Shown here piece after piece: positions 8,669 to 16,175 of a DNA stretch of 64,000 bases. A model generated the notes under the pieces. It searched no databases. It was not told where the DNA came from and was given only the letters and a program-made list of their open reading frames with translations. Source of the DNA: Brevibacillus choshinensis (GTDB lineage Bacteria; Bacillota; Bacilli; Brevibacillales; Brevibacillaceae); the NCBI RefSeq assembly GCF_016811915.1, contig NZ_CP069127.1:4560001-4624000 (forward strand), in the 5' to 3' direction. Every line of letters begins with the position of its first letter. The stretch's first letter is position 1. The position numbers were made by a program, and so were the translations under genes.

Positions 8669-10108
8669 ATGGCTGGCAAAGCAGCTTCCAAAAACAAGCC
8701 ACTGTATAAGCAAATAGCGGAGCAGATGGAACAGCGGATCAGCAATGGAGAGTTTCCACCGGGCAGCTATTTGCCGTCTGAACGCACATTGGCAAATGAG
8801 CTTCACGTAAACCGGTCTACTGTCGTCGCGGCCTATGACGAGTTGCAGGCTGCCGGCGTGGTAGAACGCAAGCATGGCAGCGGCACCGTTGTCAGCCAAG
8901 ACATCTGGGGTCTTGCCCGCACCCGCGTCCCCAACTGGCGGCACTTGACCGAGACAGGCTCCTTTCGTCCCAACCTCCCCTTATTCCGAAAGATTCGGCG
9001 TGAAACTCAGGAGCATGAGCTGATTGACCTGGCCAGCGGGGAGCTGTCAGCGGATCTGGTCCCGCACCAAGCCCTGCAGCAATTGCTCACACCGGATGAC
9101 TTCCCGGCTCATTTGGGGTACGAGCATTCATTGGGCAATGGGTCACTGAGGGAAACACTCAGCGAGCATATGAAAAAATGGCGCGGCATCGATGCGGCTC
9201 CGTCCTCCATTCTCATCACCTCTGGTGCCCAGCAGGCGCTGCATCTCGTCGTGCAATGCCTCCTGCAGCCTGGCGATGCCGTAGCGATCGAGTCGCCGTC
9301 GTATTGCAACTCCCTGCCTCTTTTTCATTCTGCCGGCCTGCGCACCTTTCCCCTTCCGGTAGACCAGGACGGGATCGATCCGGATCAGCTGGCTGAGCTT
9401 CACAAGAAACACCGGATCAAAATGGTATTTCTCAATCCCAATTTCCAAAATCCGACGGGAACGCTCCTCTCCTATGAGCGCAGAGAAAAGCTTCTCGCCC
9501 TGTCGGCCGAAAGCGGCATCCCGATCATCGAGGATGATCCGTACAGCCTGACCTCTTTCGGTGGGGAGAGAGTCCATACGCTGAAGTCCATGGACAAGCA
9601 CGGTACCGTTCTGTACATTAGCTCACTGACCAAGATCGTCGCCTCCGGATTGCGGATTGGCTGGATTGTCGGACCGCAGACGGTCATCGAGAGATTGGCA
9701 GATGCCAAACAGCAATTTGATTTCGGACATAGCATCTTCCCGCAGTGGCTGGCAGATCGTTTCCTCGCCTCGCCTGATTTTGAGCAGCACATCCAGCTGC
9801 TGCGGACACAGCTCGCCTGTCGGTGTGACCAGCTCGTTTTCTCCTTGCGTGACACCTTCAAAGATCAGATCGAATTCTCCCCGCCAGAAGGAGGCATTCA
9901 TCTGTGGTGCCGCCTTCCCGGGGAATGGAGTGAGCAGCGCCTTTTATCCGAATCAGTGAAACGCGGTCTCGTTTTCGTACCCGGCAACTTATTCGGCGCG
10001 GATCCTGGATATGTACGCTTTACCTTTGGACGTTCCACACTCGAACAAATCCCCGATGCAGTCTCTCGATTTGCGGAAGCTCTTCCCGCAAGTGGATGGT
10101 CAAATTAG
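8669..10108 (+). CDS. MocR-type regulator (GntR HTH fused to aminotransferase fold)
   Basis: 479 aa. A GntR winged helix (about 10-80: PLYKQIAEQMEQRI, LPSERTLANELHVNRSTVV) is joined to a fold-type I aminotransferase domain. The PLP-binding Lys is in SSLTKIVASGLRIGW. These proteins bind PLP but act as transcription factors, often for vitamin B6, GABA or transport genes. It stands alone, so its target is not obvious; the small membrane gene 78 bp downstream could be co-transcribed. A weak ribosome-binding site precedes the ATG. Confidence 0.9.
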   Translation: MAGKAASKNKPLYKQIAEQMEQRISNGEFPPGSYLPSERTLANELHVNRSTVVAAYDELQAAGVVERKHGSGTVVSQDIWGLARTRVPNWRHLTETGSFRPNLPLFRKIRRETQEHELIDLASGELSADLVPHQALQQLLTPDDFPAHLGYEHSLGNGSLRETLSEHMKKWRGIDAAPSSILITSGAQQALHLVVQCLLQPGDAVAIESPSYCNSLPLFHSAGLRTFPLPVDQDGIDPDQLAELHKKHRIKMVFLNPNFQNPTGTLLSYERREKLLALSAESGIPIIEDDPYSLTSFGGERVHTLKSMDKHGTVLYISSLTKIVASGLRIGWIVGPQTVIERLADAKQQFDFGHSIFPQWLADRFLASPDFEQHIQLLRTQLACRCDQLVFSLRDTFKDQIEFSPPEGGIHLWCRLPGEWSEQRLLSESVKRGLVFVPGNLFGADPGYVRFTFGRSTLEQIPDAVSRFAEALPASGWSN

Positions 10109-10186
10109 CTACAAAGTGGATGGCCCATTTTTTTATGTACCGTACTATGATCGAGGTAAGCCAGACGGAAAGGAAGATACGTTATC

Positions 10187-10384
10187 ATGCCAATAACTCC
10201 ATTTATCATCACGGTCTTCATTCTGGTCTTCATTGCCTTGATTCTGACATTCAGGATCGGTTTGAATCCCGAGGAAGCGAAGCAGCGGAGCTTTACCCAA
10301 CGCTCCCGAAATCTGTTAACCGTTTACGGCGTCATCACCCTGCTCCTTGTGATCGCCCTCTCCGTTTTTCTTTACCTGAAATAA
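10187..10384 (+). CDS. Small two-helix membrane protein, unknown function
   Basis: 65 aa. Two hydrophobic segments (about 5-23 and 46-63) flank a polar loop, EEAKQRSFTQRSRN, giving a hairpin in the membrane. A GGAAG lies 10 nt before the ATG. It follows the MocR gene in the same direction and ends just before a hairpin. I do not recognise the family; the good start signal, composition and position support a real gene. Confidence 0.65.
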   Translation: MPITPFIITVFILVFIALILTFRIGLNPEEAKQRSFTQRSRNLLTVYGVITLLLVIALSVFLYLK

Positions 10385-10401
10385 AGAAAAGAGCAGAGCA
10401 A

Positions 10402-10429
10402 AGACGCCGTCGAACATCGCACGGCGTCT
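10402..10429. terminator. Hairpin between convergent genes
   Basis: AGACGCCGT / ACGGCGTCT, 9 bp, loop 10 nt. T-runs on either side are weak. It could end the plus-strand small membrane gene and the minus-strand cold-shock gene. Confidence 0.55.
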
Positions 10430-10464
10430 GAATTATTGTCTTGGACAAGACATTGAGTCCTTCC

Positions 10465-10671
10465 TTATACCCCTTTACGCGCTACATTAGCCGCTTGCAG
10501 ACCTCGCTGCCCATTCACAATTTCGAATATGACCTGCTCGCCTTCTTCCAAATTGCGATAGCCAGAGCCTGTGATTGCCGAGTAGTGAACGAAGACGTCA
10601 GGACCACCTTCACGCTCGATGAAACCGTATCCTTTTTCCTTGCTAAACCATTTTACTTTCCCTTGAATCAT
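10465..10671 (-). CDS. Cold-shock domain protein
   Basis: 68 aa, standard for the family. One OB-fold cold-shock domain that binds single-stranded RNA or DNA and acts as an RNA chaperone. RNP1 reads KGYGFIE and RNP2 reads VFVHYSAI; the Trp in VKWFSKEKGYG is present. GGGAGGAAGCACA precedes the ATG. It is similar to CspB/CspC/CspD of Bacillus; I cannot say which. Confidence 0.93.
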   Translation of the reverse strand: MIQGKVKWFSKEKGYGFIEREGGPDVFVHYSAITGSGYRNLEEGEQVIFEIVNGQRGLQAANVARKGV

Positions 10672-10804
10672 TGTGCTTCCTCCCTGTAATCAGTGCAGCT
10701 CTACGCTTACCCCATCATATGCGGATGCACAGAAAGTGGAGATACGTTAAAATAAATAATGTCTGGTTTATATACTGTAACAGCAGGAAGGAAGTGAACC
10801 GCTC

Positions 10805-11266
10805 ATGCGCAAGACCATCGCTATCGTTAGCTGTGCGCTGCTGCTTTCTGCGTGCTCGGATCTGTCCGAGGGCGTGCAAAACGCCCAACAAGCCGTAGAG
10901 ACTGGCAAACAGGCCATCGAAGTGGGGAAACAAGCTGTCGAAGCAGGAAAGCAGCTGGCTGAATCTGAAGTAGCCCAGCAGCTGAAGACCTTTCTCCAGC
11001 AAAAATATGAATCCTCTGAGCAATTGAGAAACGCGATGTTCAGTGGAGATGGCACTCTTTTGGCAGATGAATTGAAAAAGACTGAGCTCGCCAATTTCAG
11101 CTTTTACAAGTCTGATTTGTTCGGCGTGGAATATTCGGGTCAGCTGACAGGCGACGGTACATTCAAAGTGCTCAAGCACGATTTGAAAAATGCGGGCGCT
11201 GAACCGACCGTTGTAAAAGAGTTCAAAGTAACACTGGATAACAGTGGTCAAATTCAAGTCCAATAA
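10805..11266 (+). CDS. Putative lipoprotein with heptad-repeat N-terminus
   Basis: 153 aa. A short signal peptide ends in LLLSACS, a good lipobox, so the mature protein should be lipid-anchored outside the membrane. Residues about 25-50 are near-repeats of seven: QAVETGK, QAIEVGK, QAVEAGK, then QLAESEV, predicting a helical coiled stalk. The C-terminal half is a small mixed domain of unknown type. It has its own terminator. I know no function. Confidence 0.75.
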   Translation: MRKTIAIVSCALLLSACSDLSEGVQNAQQAVETGKQAIEVGKQAVEAGKQLAESEVAQQLKTFLQQKYESSEQLRNAMFSGDGTLLADELKKTELANFSFYKSDLFGVEYSGQLTGDGTFKVLKHDLKNAGAEPTVVKEFKVTLDNSGQIQVQ

Positions 11267-11283
11267 AGAATGGAACACCATGC

Positions 11284-11318
11284 AAAAGCCTGCGACGCCG
11301 GATCGCAGGCTTTTTCTT
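11284..11318 (+). terminator. Terminator after the lipoprotein gene
   Basis: 12 bp perfect stem AAAAGCCTGCGA / TCGCAGGCTTTT, loop 7 nt, followed by T-rich sequence. Confidence 0.9.
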
Positions 11319-11448
11319 TCCAAATAAAAATCTTTTTATTAGACTCTACGCAAATTTCTGTTTTTTTATGATGGATATTTATATTCATGCATGTTATTGT
11401 TTAAAACGTACTAATAATTTTAATACACACTAAACAAGAGGTGCTGCA

Positions 11449-12912
11449 ATGAACATGCTGCTCGTTTCCATTATGGTGTATATGGCCGGCATGCTCCTCA
11501 TCGGGTACTATGCCTACAAGCGTACATCCAATCTCAGCGACTATATGTTGGGAGGACGCTCGCTCGGTCCTGCTGTCACGGCCTTGAGTGCAGGAGCATC
11601 CGATATGAGCGGGTGGCTGATGATGGGCCTGCCTGGAGCTATGTTTGCTCAAGGCTTGAGTGCTTCGTGGATTGCTATTGGTCTCACCCTGGGGGCATAC
11701 GCAAACTGGCTGTACGTCGCTCCCCGCCTCAGAACGTATACGGAGGTAGCCAATAACTCCATCACGATTCCCTCCTTTTTGGAAAACCGCTTCGGGGACG
11801 GCTCCCGCATGCTGCGTCTGGCATCCGCTCTGGTCATTATGATCTTTTTTACCTTCTATGTCTCTTCGGGACTCGTATCCGGTGGTGTACTGTTTGAAAA
11901 CACATTTCACCTGAGCTACACGACCGGGCTGTGGATCGTTGGGCTGGTTACCATCGCCTACACCCTGTTCGGCGGGTTCCTCGCTGTAAGCTGGACGGAC
12001 GCCGTCCAAGGGCTGATCATGGTCATTGCCCTTATTTTGGTGCCGCTCGTAACCGCATTGACCTCTGGCGGTTGGGAATCGACTTTCACTGAGATTCGTA
12101 CGATTGATCCTTCACTGTTGGATATTTTCAAAGGGACGAGCCTGATCGGCATCATTTCACTGTTCGCCTGGGGACTTGGCTACTTCGGTCAGCCACACAT
12201 CATCGTCCGCTTTATGGCGATCACCTCGACAAAGGAAATCAAAAAAGCGCGCAGTATCGGTATGTCCTGGATGATTTTCTCCGTAGCCGGCGCTATGCTG
12301 ACGGGCTTGTTCGGGATCGCGCTGTATTCCAAGCAAGGGTGGACACTGTCGGATCCGGAAACGATCTTTATTCAGCTCGGCACGATCTTGTTCCATCCGA
12401 TCATCACCGGCTTTTTGCTCGCCGCGATCCTGGCTGCCATCATGAGTACGATCTCGTCTCAGCTGCTCGTGACTTCCAGCTCCCTGACGGAAGACATCTT
12501 CAAGACTTTCTTGAATAGATCTGCGACAGATAAAGAACTGGTCACAGTCGGACGCCTCTCTGTTCTGCTCGTGGCTGTAATCGCCTTCTTGCTCGCTTTG
12601 AACAAGAACGACACCATCCTGGATCTCGTCGGATACGCATGGGCAGGCTTTGGCGCCTCGTTTGGTCCTGTCATCCTGCTGTCCCTCTACTGGAAGCGCA
12701 TGAACAAATGGGGAGCGCTTGCCGGCATGGTCGCTGGTGCTCTCACGGTCATCATCTGGACGCGCTTCGATGTGCTGAAGGACTTCCTGTACGAAATGGT
12801 ACCAGGCTTTGCTGTCAGCCTGCTCGCGATTGTGATCGTCAGCCGCCTGACCAGCAAACCGTCTCAGCAAGTAGAAGATCAATTTGACACCTATGAGCGA
12901 CTTAATAAGTAA
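11449..12912 (+). CDS. putP: Sodium/proline symporter
   Basis: 487 aa sodium:solute symporter (SSS family), about 13 membrane helices. The first helices contain the LSDYMLGGRSLGPAVTALSA and GASDMSGWLMMGLPG segments typical of PutP, where the conserved Ser/Asp residues help bind sodium and proline. It takes up proline as nutrient or osmolyte. AGAGGTGCTGCA precedes the ATG. No putA or putC (proline catabolism) is next to it, so an osmoprotective OpuE-like role is also possible. Confidence 0.92.
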   Translation: MNMLLVSIMVYMAGMLLIGYYAYKRTSNLSDYMLGGRSLGPAVTALSAGASDMSGWLMMGLPGAMFAQGLSASWIAIGLTLGAYANWLYVAPRLRTYTEVANNSITIPSFLENRFGDGSRMLRLASALVIMIFFTFYVSSGLVSGGVLFENTFHLSYTTGLWIVGLVTIAYTLFGGFLAVSWTDAVQGLIMVIALILVPLVTALTSGGWESTFTEIRTIDPSLLDIFKGTSLIGIISLFAWGLGYFGQPHIIVRFMAITSTKEIKKARSIGMSWMIFSVAGAMLTGLFGIALYSKQGWTLSDPETIFIQLGTILFHPIITGFLLAAILAAIMSTISSQLLVTSSSLTEDIFKTFLNRSATDKELVTVGRLSVLLVAVIAFLLALNKNDTILDLVGYAWAGFGASFGPVILLSLYWKRMNKWGALAGMVAGALTVIIWTRFDVLKDFLYEMVPGFAVSLLAIVIVSRLTSKPSQQVEDQFDTYERLNK

Positions 12913-12918
12913 ACAAGC

Positions 12919-12957
12919 AAAAGCGCCCTCTCTTTTTATCGAGCAGGGCGCTTTTTA
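12919..12957 (+). terminator. Terminator after putP
   Basis: 11 bp stem AAAAGCGCCCT / AGGGCGCTTTT with a T run, starting 6 bp after the putP stop. Confidence 0.9.
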
Positions 12958-13043
12958 CGTTGGGCTCGTAACATTCTGCACTTTGGTACGTCAAAAGCTA
13001 ATGAGAATCGATTTCCTGTAAACGGAAAGGGGAGGACTTGCTC

Positions 13044-13379
13044 TTGTTCCTTTTTTATGCAGCCATTTTAGTCGCATCTGTCTTGCTTTTCCTATGCTTC
13101 AAAAGAGCTGGTGTAGTCACTCCTTTTTCACGCACCATGCTTGTCGCCACACTGTTCAGCACCCTTGCAACCGTCTGCTTGGCAGATAACTACATACAAA
13201 GCCTCATCCCTGGTCTGCAGGATGGCATCTCGATTTCCAATTCTCTCGCTTATTATTTGATCGGGGAAGATAACTGGTCGCATGCAACATACCAAGCCGC
13301 CTTCGAGTACGCTGTCCTAGTCTCCATCCTGTGCCTGATCTCTTACATCGCGGCATCCATCCTGGAGGCTCGCAAATGA
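13044..13379 (+). CDS. Small membrane protein, unknown function
   Basis: 111 aa from the TTG at 13044, which lies 8 nt after GGAGG; a TTG at 13038 is only 2 nt away and less likely. Three hydrophobic segments (about 2-20, 30-48 and 85-106) surround a polar external loop. I recognise no family. The 3' end overlaps the antisense tail of the MocR remnant described next, where the coding density and start signal favour this gene. Confidence 0.65.
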   Translation: MFLFYAAILVASVLLFLCFKRAGVVTPFSRTMLVATLFSTLATVCLADNYIQSLIPGLQDGISISNSLAYYLIGEDNWSHATYQAAFEYAVLVSILCLISYIAASILEARK

Positions 13380-13631
13380 TGGCAGCCCGTACCATGCCCT
13401 CGCCAATACCTGAATCCCTTCATCGATGTCCGCTTCGGCCATTCCGCCAAAGCCCACGATGATGCGCGGCAAGAACTGGCTAGGCGGGCTTGCCCGGACC
13501 ATCTGACGAATGGATGGCAGGCGTGGCCCCGCAGGGATCGCGCCCGAGACGATCGCGCGGCTGATTTGTTGGTAGATTTGCTGGTAGAGCGGTTCCGTGC
13601 TGTTCGGATCGAGTACCGGTGTAAAATCCAT
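13317..13631 (-). pseudogene. Remnant of a MocR-type regulator with a large internal deletion
   Basis: The first 44 residues from the ATG at 13631 are a GntR helix-turn-helix start (EPLYQQIYQQISRAIVSGAI, LPSIRQM). The next about 35 residues (FLPRIIVGFGGMAEADID, EGIQVLARAW) match the extreme C-terminus of MocR proteins. The remaining helix-turn-helix and the whole aminotransferase core, around 350 residues, are missing. After about 13392 the frame runs on as antisense of the neighbouring membrane gene. AGGTGGAGGCGGAGG still precedes the ATG. A deletion remnant is the simplest reading. Confidence 0.8.
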
Positions 13632-13742
13632 CCTCCGCCTCCACCTGTCCTTATTCATTCATCCCGATTTGTCCCTATCAACAGGAACAGTTTTCTACTA
13701 CCATCACTATATCAAATGGCAGCAAAAGAGAGGAGATCCAAC

Positions 13743-14321
13743 ATGTCTATCTACCTGAAAGGTGAAAAAGTGGTGCTCCGCGACATCCGTCCCGAGGATA
13801 TCGATCTGATCTACATGTGGAAATACGAAGCAGATGACCGGGAGCATTTGAATTGGAATGGTCCGTACAAGCCGCTCGATCCCCTCACAAAGGAGGAACA
13901 TCGAGCACTTCCCCGATATCAGGAGTCATTGGCCCTGGTCGGATCTGATGCACCCAGGACCGAGCTCATCCTTGAAATCGATGGTCAGCTGCGCGGGAGC
14001 GTGGGACGTTATTGGGTATCCGAGGAAACGAACTGGTGTGAGATCGGAATCGTCATCTATGATTCATGCTACTGGTCCAACGGCTATGGCAGCGAAGCTT
14101 TCCAAATGTGGATCGATTATTTGTTCACCCATATGGATACCGTGCGCCTAGGCATCGGGACCTGGTCCGGAAACGAACGCATGATCAAGCTGGCCGCCCG
14201 CTGCGGGATGCGGGAGGAAGCACGCGTGCGCAAGGCGCGGATCGTCCGCGGAGAATACTACGACGCCATCAAAATGGGAATGTTGAAGGAAGAGTGGGAG
14301 GCCTTGAGGCAAAATAGCTAA
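13743..14321 (+). CDS. GNAT family N-acetyltransferase
   Basis: 192 aa from the ATG at 13743, preceded by GAGAGGAGATCCAAC. It has the layout of RimJ/RimL-type acetyltransferases: VVLRDIRPEDIDLIYMW at the start, SVGRYWVSEETNWCEIGIVI in the middle, then the acetyl-CoA-binding YWSNGYGSEAFQMW. It would move an acetyl group from acetyl-CoA to a protein N-terminus or small amine. The substrate is unknown. The good ribosome-binding site excludes longer upstream starts. Confidence 0.85.
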   Translation: MSIYLKGEKVVLRDIRPEDIDLIYMWKYEADDREHLNWNGPYKPLDPLTKEEHRALPRYQESLALVGSDAPRTELILEIDGQLRGSVGRYWVSEETNWCEIGIVIYDSCYWSNGYGSEAFQMWIDYLFTHMDTVRLGIGTWSGNERMIKLAARCGMREEARVRKARIVRGEYYDAIKMGMLKEEWEALRQNS

Positions 14322-14337
14322 ACGAAAGGAACCAAAC

Positions 14338-14366
14338 AAAAAAAGCCAACGAGTGTTGGCTTTTTC
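14338..14366. terminator. Bidirectional terminator between GNAT and SLH genes
   Basis: 11 bp stem AAAAAGCCAAC / GTTGGCTTTTT with a 4 nt loop; A and T runs serve both strands. Confidence 0.9.
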
Positions 14367-14372
14367 CCTGTT

Positions 14373-16004
14373 TTACTTTTTGGTGATGGTGATCTCAAGA
14401 TCCAGATCTTCGTCGCTGTCTCTCGCTGTCAGCGTGACGACTTCATCGTCCACATCAACGGTGTAGGCGGAGTCAATTTCGTCATTGTCCTTCAGCGCAT
14501 CTGCGATCTTGTCAGCGATTTCTTCGGCTGTATCGTTGTCATCGACGTCGATTACTACCGTCTCATCGATATGATCATCTTCCACCTTGATCCGGTAGGT
14601 TTGATCAGAAGAAGCATCCGATTTCACAGTGATTTTCCAAGACTCTTCTTTCGCGTCATCGCCGAGAGAGCCTTTGGCTGTAGCACTATCCAATCCGAGA
14701 TCATACAAGGCGCTTCCCGTAAATTTGATGGAAGGAACCTCGTCCGTAGGGCTGTTGTCCGTTTCGAAGACAAAGCGGTTATTGTCAAAAGATACCTTCA
14801 CGCGATCGTCGTCACCAAGCGCGCGAGCAATCGCCTCTTCCAATGCTTCTGCCACTTCATCCCCATCGTCTTGCGTGCCGTCAATATCATCTAGGTCGAT
14901 GGATTCTGCAGACTCCCCATTCAACGAGATCGAAAGCGATTCGTTCGACAGATCCGGCGTGCTGTCGCTGATTCGCGACCCTGTTTTTACCGCTTCCTCG
15001 AACTCATCTCCATTGCGGCCATCGGTGATTTTTTCGACCTTGAAGGTTACGTCATCCTCATCGTCACCCGTTGCCCCATACGCATAGATGGTTTGAATTT
15101 CGTTGTTTTTCAAAACCACATCGACTTTCATGCCTTCGGACAACGAGCCGAAGCTGGAGGATTTCCCATTGATTTTGACCACCACATCATTGGCTACTTT
15201 GTACGTTTTCGAACCGATGGTCAGCTCCTCGTCATCTTCATCGAGATCGACAATCGTCCCTTTGACATGATTCCCAAAGTCAGCATCACCGATCTTGCCA
15301 AGCAAGCGGTTCACGAAGACAGCCATCTCCGCACGCGTAACCGGCTTATTCGGCTTGAACGTCTGATCTTCGTAGCCCGCTACCAAGGATTGAAGCAAGG
15401 CGAACGAAAGATATTCCTTTTCCTCGGACGTCAGCGTGGAAATGTCACCGAAGAAAAGATTGCTCTCATCCACATCGTCGTAATCGGAGCCCAATGCGTT
15501 CACCAGGAGCTTGACTACGAAAAGTCGAGTCGCCGGTTTGTTTGGCTGAAAATCCTTCGAATCTACAATATGATTGATCATCGCCAGCTTGACGGATGAT
15601 TGGGCCCAATCCGGAACGTCCTTATAGGAATCATAATAGCCGTCAGTCAGCAAATCTGTGTTTTGCGTCAACAGGTTGATCACCATCGTCAGTGCCTCAA
15701 GCTGCGTAACCGGCTTGTTCGGGCGGAATGTGTGATCGGGATAACCTTTGATAATGGATTTGTCCATCATGATTTTCACTGTTGCTTCTGCCCAGTGCTT
15801 GTTCAGATCGGAGAAAGGGTACTGGTTTTTGTTCACTTTTACTTGTTGAACATGGCCATTCCCTTTTGGCTTGTCGTTACCATGTCCATGTCCGTTTCCG
15901 TTTCCATTTCCGTTGTTCCCTTTCGCACTCACCGCTGTCCCAAACGAAACAGACAATGCCCCAGCCAGAATGGTAGGCAAAATCTTATGTCTCCACGTTT
16001 TCAT
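14373..16004 (-). CDS. S-layer homology (SLH) domain cell-surface protein
   Basis: 543 aa from the ATG at 16004, 9 nt after GAGGAGG. A signal peptide (about 1-28, ending AVSA) is followed by a Gly/Asn/His linker (NGNGNGNGHGHGN). Three SLH repeats follow (about 60-240: HWAEATVKIMMDKSIIKGYP, the degenerate VPDWAQSSVKLAMINHIVD, and LSFALLQSLVAGYEDQTF). They should anchor the protein to pyruvylated secondary cell-wall polymer. The C-terminal 300 residues are rich in Asp and Glu, with repeated VDVDD and DDND stretches, suggesting calcium binding or adhesion. That role is inference. Confidence 0.88.
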   Translation of the reverse strand: MKTWRHKILPTILAGALSVSFGTAVSAKGNNGNGNGNGHGHGNDKPKGNGHVQQVKVNKNQYPFSDLNKHWAEATVKIMMDKSIIKGYPDHTFRPNKPVTQLEALTMVINLLTQNTDLLTDGYYDSYKDVPDWAQSSVKLAMINHIVDSKDFQPNKPATRLFVVKLLVNALGSDYDDVDESNLFFGDISTLTSEEKEYLSFALLQSLVAGYEDQTFKPNKPVTRAEMAVFVNRLLGKIGDADFGNHVKGTIVDLDEDDEELTIGSKTYKVANDVVVKINGKSSSFGSLSEGMKVDVVLKNNEIQTIYAYGATGDDEDDVTFKVEKITDGRNGDEFEEAVKTGSRISDSTPDLSNESLSISLNGESAESIDLDDIDGTQDDGDEVAEALEEAIARALGDDDRVKVSFDNNRFVFETDNSPTDEVPSIKFTGSALYDLGLDSATAKGSLGDDAKEESWKITVKSDASSDQTYRIKVEDDHIDETVVIDVDDNDTAEEIADKIADALKDNDEIDSAYTVDVDDEVVTLTARDSDEDLDLEITITKK

Positions 16005-16127
16005 GCCCTTATTCCTCCTCAACATTTACAGGTGCTCACACAAGTTCGAGACGGGCAAGAGTGACGAGAAGTTGCAAGATTCTCTCTTATTTTTGAATTT
16101 TATTTGTTCGGACTGTCTAGGTGCAGC

Positions 16128-16161
16128 AAAAAAGCGCCCAGGGCTTCCGCTCCTGAGCGCT
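16128..16161 (-). terminator. Terminator of the dynamin pair
   Basis: On the minus strand AGCGCTCAGG pairs with CCTGGGCGCT (one G-U pair) and a TTTTTT run follows, 14 bp after the stop. Confidence 0.8.
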
Positions 16162-16175
16162 CTCTTTTCTATCGA

